A stretch of DNA of 9,129 bases, from NCBI GenBank assembly GCA_003135255.1, contig PLAX01000227.1, forward strand, positions 1 to 9,129, read 5' to 3'. The translations under genes were made by a program, and so were the position numbers. The notes under the pieces were generated by a model. That model was not told the DNA's origin. It searched no databases and saw only the letters and a list, made by a program, of their open reading frames with translations. This document shows positions 7,301-9,129 of the stretch, one piece after another. Source of the stretch: Candidatus Dormiibacterota bacterium. GTDB taxonomy: Bacteria; Chloroflexota; Dormibacteria; Aeolococcales; Aeolococcaceae. The stretch's first letter is position 1. Every line of letters begins with the position of its first letter.

Positions 7301-7386
7301 GAAGCCCAGGTGCATCGTCGCCTGCCCTTGACCGAGCGATTGAGCCGGGTGTGGCACGAGACACCGACTGCAGGAGATTGCATTTC

Positions 7387-8112
7387 ATGCGTCGTCTGAT
7401 TACTCGCGGTCGTTTGCGTATGTGCGGCGTCGGCCTCACGGGCATTGCTGTGGTGGGTCTCATCGGGCTCACCGCCTTGCAGCCGGTGCCGCAGAACGGC
7501 CGGCCCCGGGTCGACTCCTTTGCGTTGGCGCGCGACCTGGGATCGGTGTCTGCCGCGTTGGCGTCGTCCTCAACATCCGTGGCAAACGCGGCGTCGGCGT
7601 CATCCGCAGCGTCGTCATCTGTGGCAAGCGCTGCGTCGGCGTCATCCACAGCGTCGTCATCCGCCGGCGCATCGACTCCGGCCGCTACTGCCGCGTCGAC
7701 GTTCATGGCGACCGTGGCGGTCCCCACTCCGCTGCCCGTCCTGATCGTTCGCATACCTCCGACCGCGCCTCCGACCCCGACCCCCACTCCGGTTGTGCGG
7801 GCCCCCGCGCCTGCTCCGGCATCTACGGGCACGAGTTCGTCCGGGGGCGACGTCGAGGCGATCATCACCGCGGCTGCGCAGGCGCAAGGGGTCGACCCGA
7901 GTTGGCTGATCTCCACCGCCGAGTGTGAGTCCGGTCTCAATCCGAACGCGTACAACGGGGCCGGACCGTACGATGGCCTCTTCCAGTTCCTTCCCTCGAC
8001 CTTCGCCGCCCATGGGGGCGGCGACATCTGGGACCCGACCCAGCAGGCGCAGATCGCCGCCACCATGTTCGCGAACGGCGAATCGGGAGAGTGGCCCGTC
8101 TGCTCGCGTTAG
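7387..8112 (+). CDS. Secreted or membrane-anchored lytic transglycosylase
   Basis: A 241-residue predicted peptidoglycan hydrolase. A basic N-terminus and hydrophobic helix (about 13-31) act as signal or anchor. A long low-complexity stalk follows: a Ser/Ala section (55-105) containing two 14-residue repeats, then a Pro/Thr section (112-148). The catalytic domain is short (about 155-241) and begins IITAAAQAQGVDPSWL. The probable catalytic acid is Glu181 in AECESGLNP, with GLFQFLPST at 197-205. Cys180 and Cys239 could form a disulfide, as in Rpf-type domains; the AAHGGG and terminal WPVC also recall that family. The frame opens at a GTG at 7351, but the ATG at 7387 directly precedes the signal sequence and has AGGAG ten bases upstream. 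A hairpin follows the stop by one or two bases. Confidence 0.85.
   Translation: MRRLITRGRLRMCGVGLTGIAVVGLIGLTALQPVPQNGRPRVDSFALARDLGSVSAALASSSTSVANAASASSAASSSVASAASASSTASSSAGASTPAATAASTFMATVAVPTPLPVLIVRIPPTAPPTPTPTPVVRAPAPAPASTGTSSSGGDVEAIITAAAQAQGVDPSWLISTAECESGLNPNAYNGAGPYDGLFQFLPSTFAAHGGGDIWDPTQQAQIAATMFANGESGEWPVCSR
7579..7662 (+). repeat. Two 42-bp tandem repeats inside the transglycosylase stalk
   Basis: 7579-7620 and 7621-7662 match at 38 of 42 bases and encode VANAASASSAASSS and VASAASASSTASSS. This is a recent in-frame duplication in the Ser/Ala-rich stalk (residues 65-92). Such a repeat could vary in number between strains and change stalk length. Confidence 0.8.
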
Positions 8113-8132
8113 CAGGGTGCTTCTGCACCCTG
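8113..8132 (+). terminator. Hairpin terminator of the transglycosylase gene
   Basis: CAGGGTGC (8113-8120) pairs perfectly with GCACCCTG (8125-8132) around a TTCT loop, starting at the base after the TAG stop. No T-run follows, as is common in high-GC genomes. Confidence 0.65.
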
Positions 8133-8172
8133 GCGGCCGCAGGCGAGGTTTCGGATCCGCCCCGGAGGGGTA

Positions 8173-8187
8173 CCACCTGTAAGGTGG
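8173..8187. repeat. Short perfect hairpin before the small orphan gene
   Basis: CCACCT (8173-8178) pairs with AGGTGG (8182-8187) around a three-base loop, about 15 nt before the ATG at 8202. CCGCCC just upstream could pair instead with GGGCGG (8186-8191), an alternative fold. It may hide or shape the start region of the next gene, or be part of the upstream terminator. Confidence 0.35.
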
Positions 8188-8201
8188 GCGGGACCAGCGG
8201 T

Positions 8202-8567
8202 ATGGGCTGGACGACTGCACGAGCATGCTTTGCGCAGGGGAGAGAGGCTCTGTTTGACCAGACCAGCCTCACCGTCGAGGACCTGAGGACGCAGGACCAT
8301 GACGCGCGCCGGACCCGTTACGCGCGTCGCCACCAGATCCGGCTCATTGACCAGGTCATCAACGAGTTCGAGTTGCTGAACCTTGCTGGAGTGTCGGTGG
8401 TCCCGGGTGAGCTGACCCGCCGCGCCAATGGCCTCATCACCGGTGACGTCGCCGGGGCGCGGGTGATGCCGGAGGATATTGCCGTCCCGATCGCCGACTG
8501 GGTCTCGGCCCTCTTCGAGGTCCAGGACGCGCTGATGATCCCGGGTCCGACCTACAGCAACCTCTGA
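8202..8567 (+). CDS. Unrecognised 121-aa protein, start uncertain
   Basis: No family recognised. From about residue 20 the sequence looks like an ordinary soluble protein with strong G/C third-position bias: a basic segment DHDARRTRYARRHQIR, an amphipathic stretch LIDQVINEFELLNLAGVSVV, and a C-terminal half rich in small and acidic residues ending in PGPTYSNL. No membrane helix or signal peptide is seen. The first 16 residues use atypical codons such as GCA, CGA and AGA, and the ATG at 8202 has no good ribosome binding site. A CTG at 8250 has AGGGGAG seven bases upstream, so the true product may start there (about 105 residues). It is separated from the transglycosylase by a terminator and converges on the VIT-family gene with a 20-bp gap. 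Confidence 0.55.
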   Translation: MGWTTARACFAQGREALFDQTSLTVEDLRTQDHDARRTRYARRHQIRLIDQVINEFELLNLAGVSVVPGELTRRANGLITGDVAGARVMPEDIAVPIADWVSALFEVQDALMIPGPTYSNL

Positions 8568-8587
8568 CCGGCTGACCCGGAGCCCTT

Positions 8588-9129
8588 CTACGCCCCCACG
8601 GCGGTGCCGATCAGCCTCCCCAGGCCAAAGGTGACCCCCGCCGCCAGCATCCCGAAGAGGAGCTGCCGGCCGCCCGAGAAGAGGACGCTCCGCCCGGTCA
8701 GCAGGGTGATCAGCGAGCCGACGAGGAAGAGCCCGAGGGCGGCGCAGGCGATGGCGAGCCCGACCGCCGGCGCCCCGGTGGCGAAGAAGAAGGGGATGAG
8801 CGGAAGGATGGCGCCGATCGAGAAGAGGAAGAAGGAGGCGCCCGCCGCGCTGTTGGGCGACCCTCCCAGCGCTGAGGGGTCCAGCCCCAGCTCCTCGCGC
8901 ACCATGGTGTTCAGGGCGTTCTTGGTGTCGGCCATCAGCCGCCCGGCCACCTCCGCGGCCTCCGTGGCCGAGAGCCCCTTGGCCTCGTAGATGAGGGTCA
9001 GCTCCTCGCGCTCCTCGTCGGGGACGGAGCGGAGCTCGGCGGCCTCGGTCTTGACCTGGCGCTGGTACAGCTCCCGGGTGCTCTGCACCGACACCCATTC
9101 CCCGATCGCCATCGAGCACGCCCCGGCCA
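8588..9129 (-). CDS. VIT1/CCC1-family Fe2+/Mn2+ transporter, C-terminal part
   Basis: Membrane transporter of the VIT1/CCC1 family, which moves Fe2+ or Mn2+ across a membrane. The frame is open to the window edge: AGACSMAIGEWVSVQSTREL is the conserved end of the first helix with its Met-Ala-x-Gly-Glu metal-site motif, so an ATG at 9112 is internal, not the start. A Glu-rich cytosolic metal-binding region follows (VKTEAAELRS, PDEEREEL, then KNALNTMVREELGLDP). Three hydrophobic segments come after, about 89-110, 113-138 and 148-172 counted from the Met at 9112. The family has five helices, so the N-terminal part is missing. Many bacterial members carry an N-terminal ferritin-like domain; whether this one does cannot be seen. 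It probably protects against excess metal, an inference from family knowledge. Confidence 0.88.
   Translation of the reverse strand, partial: AGACSMAIGEWVSVQSTRELYQRQVKTEAAELRSVPDEEREELTLIYEAKGLSATEAAEVAGRLMADTKNALNTMVREELGLDPSALGGSPNSAAGASFFLFSIGAILPLIPFFFATGAPAVGLAIACAALGLFLVGSLITLLTGRSVLFSGGRQLLFGMLAAGVTFGLGRLIGTAVGA

Larger units (their letters stand above)
6789..7386. other. 598-bp gene-free divergent region
   Basis: This region lies between the minus-strand lipoprotein/nuclease operon and the plus-strand transglycosylase. Open frames exist but give Arg/Gly/Pro-rich translations without ribosome binding sites or recognisable domains. It contains an inverted pair of a short motif (6959-6970 and 7086-7098), three tandem 23-bp repeats (7086-7154), a possible promoter (7173-7202) and a structured leader (7203-7300). 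It must also hold the lipoprotein promoter, which I could not place. Confidence 0.65.

Noticed and set aside
7155..7386. A canonical c-di-AMP (ydaO) riboswitch before the transglycosylase
   Set aside because: The position fits known practice, but I could not find the conserved sequence blocks; kept only as a generic structured leader.
8109..9119. A 336-codon minus-strand frame over the end of the window
   Set aside because: It is a Gly/Arg/Pro-rich shadow of the VIT-family gene and the orphan gene, with no ribosome binding site or domain.

Overview
The window is very GC-rich with strong G/C bias at third codon positions, frequent GTG/TTG starts and GGAGG-type ribosome binding sites. Together with a DUF6131-like protein, a TM0106-type RecB-like nuclease and a short secreted transglycosylase, this points to an actinobacterium or another high-GC soil lineage. 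The exact lineage cannot be settled from the sequence alone. I found no tRNA, rRNA, CRISPR array, prophage gene or intact transposase. Most genes concern the cell envelope, stress or nucleic-acid cleavage.

Layout. 1-636 (+): the C-terminal part of a DrrB-like ABC-2 permease. 633-1070 (-): an unrecognised four-helix membrane protein whose stop codon overlaps the permease stop. 1071-1428: no gene, but two strong hairpins. 1429-1584 (+): a 51-aa DUF6131-like membrane protein with a TTG start. 1793-1963 (-): a probable 56-aa single-pass membrane protein just downstream of 1977-2291 (-), a GlsB/YeaQ/YmgE-type stress membrane protein. 2501-3301 (-): an alpha/beta hydrolase followed by a clear hairpin terminator, divergent from 3458-3724 (+), a small membrane protein with a His-rich tail.

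3811-6788 (-) is a two-gene operon. A lipoprotein with two intact phospholipase-D HKD motifs is translationally coupled (TGATG, one-base overlap) to a 623-aa nuclease that combines a PD-(D/E)XK RecB-like domain, a four-Cys cluster and an RNase H-like domain. This is the most interesting gene arrangement here: a predicted surface phosphodiesterase made together with a cytosolic nuclease.

6789-7386 has no convincing gene. It holds three tandem 23-bp imperfect repeats, a degenerate inverted copy of them 115 bp upstream, and a structured leader in front of 7387-8112 (+), a membrane-anchored or secreted lytic transglycosylase with a Ser/Ala/Pro/Thr-rich stalk. A hairpin terminator follows at once. 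8202-8567 (+) is an unrecognised small protein with an uncertain start. It converges on the C-terminal part of a VIT1/CCC1-family Fe/Mn transporter at 8588-9129 (-), which runs off the window edge.
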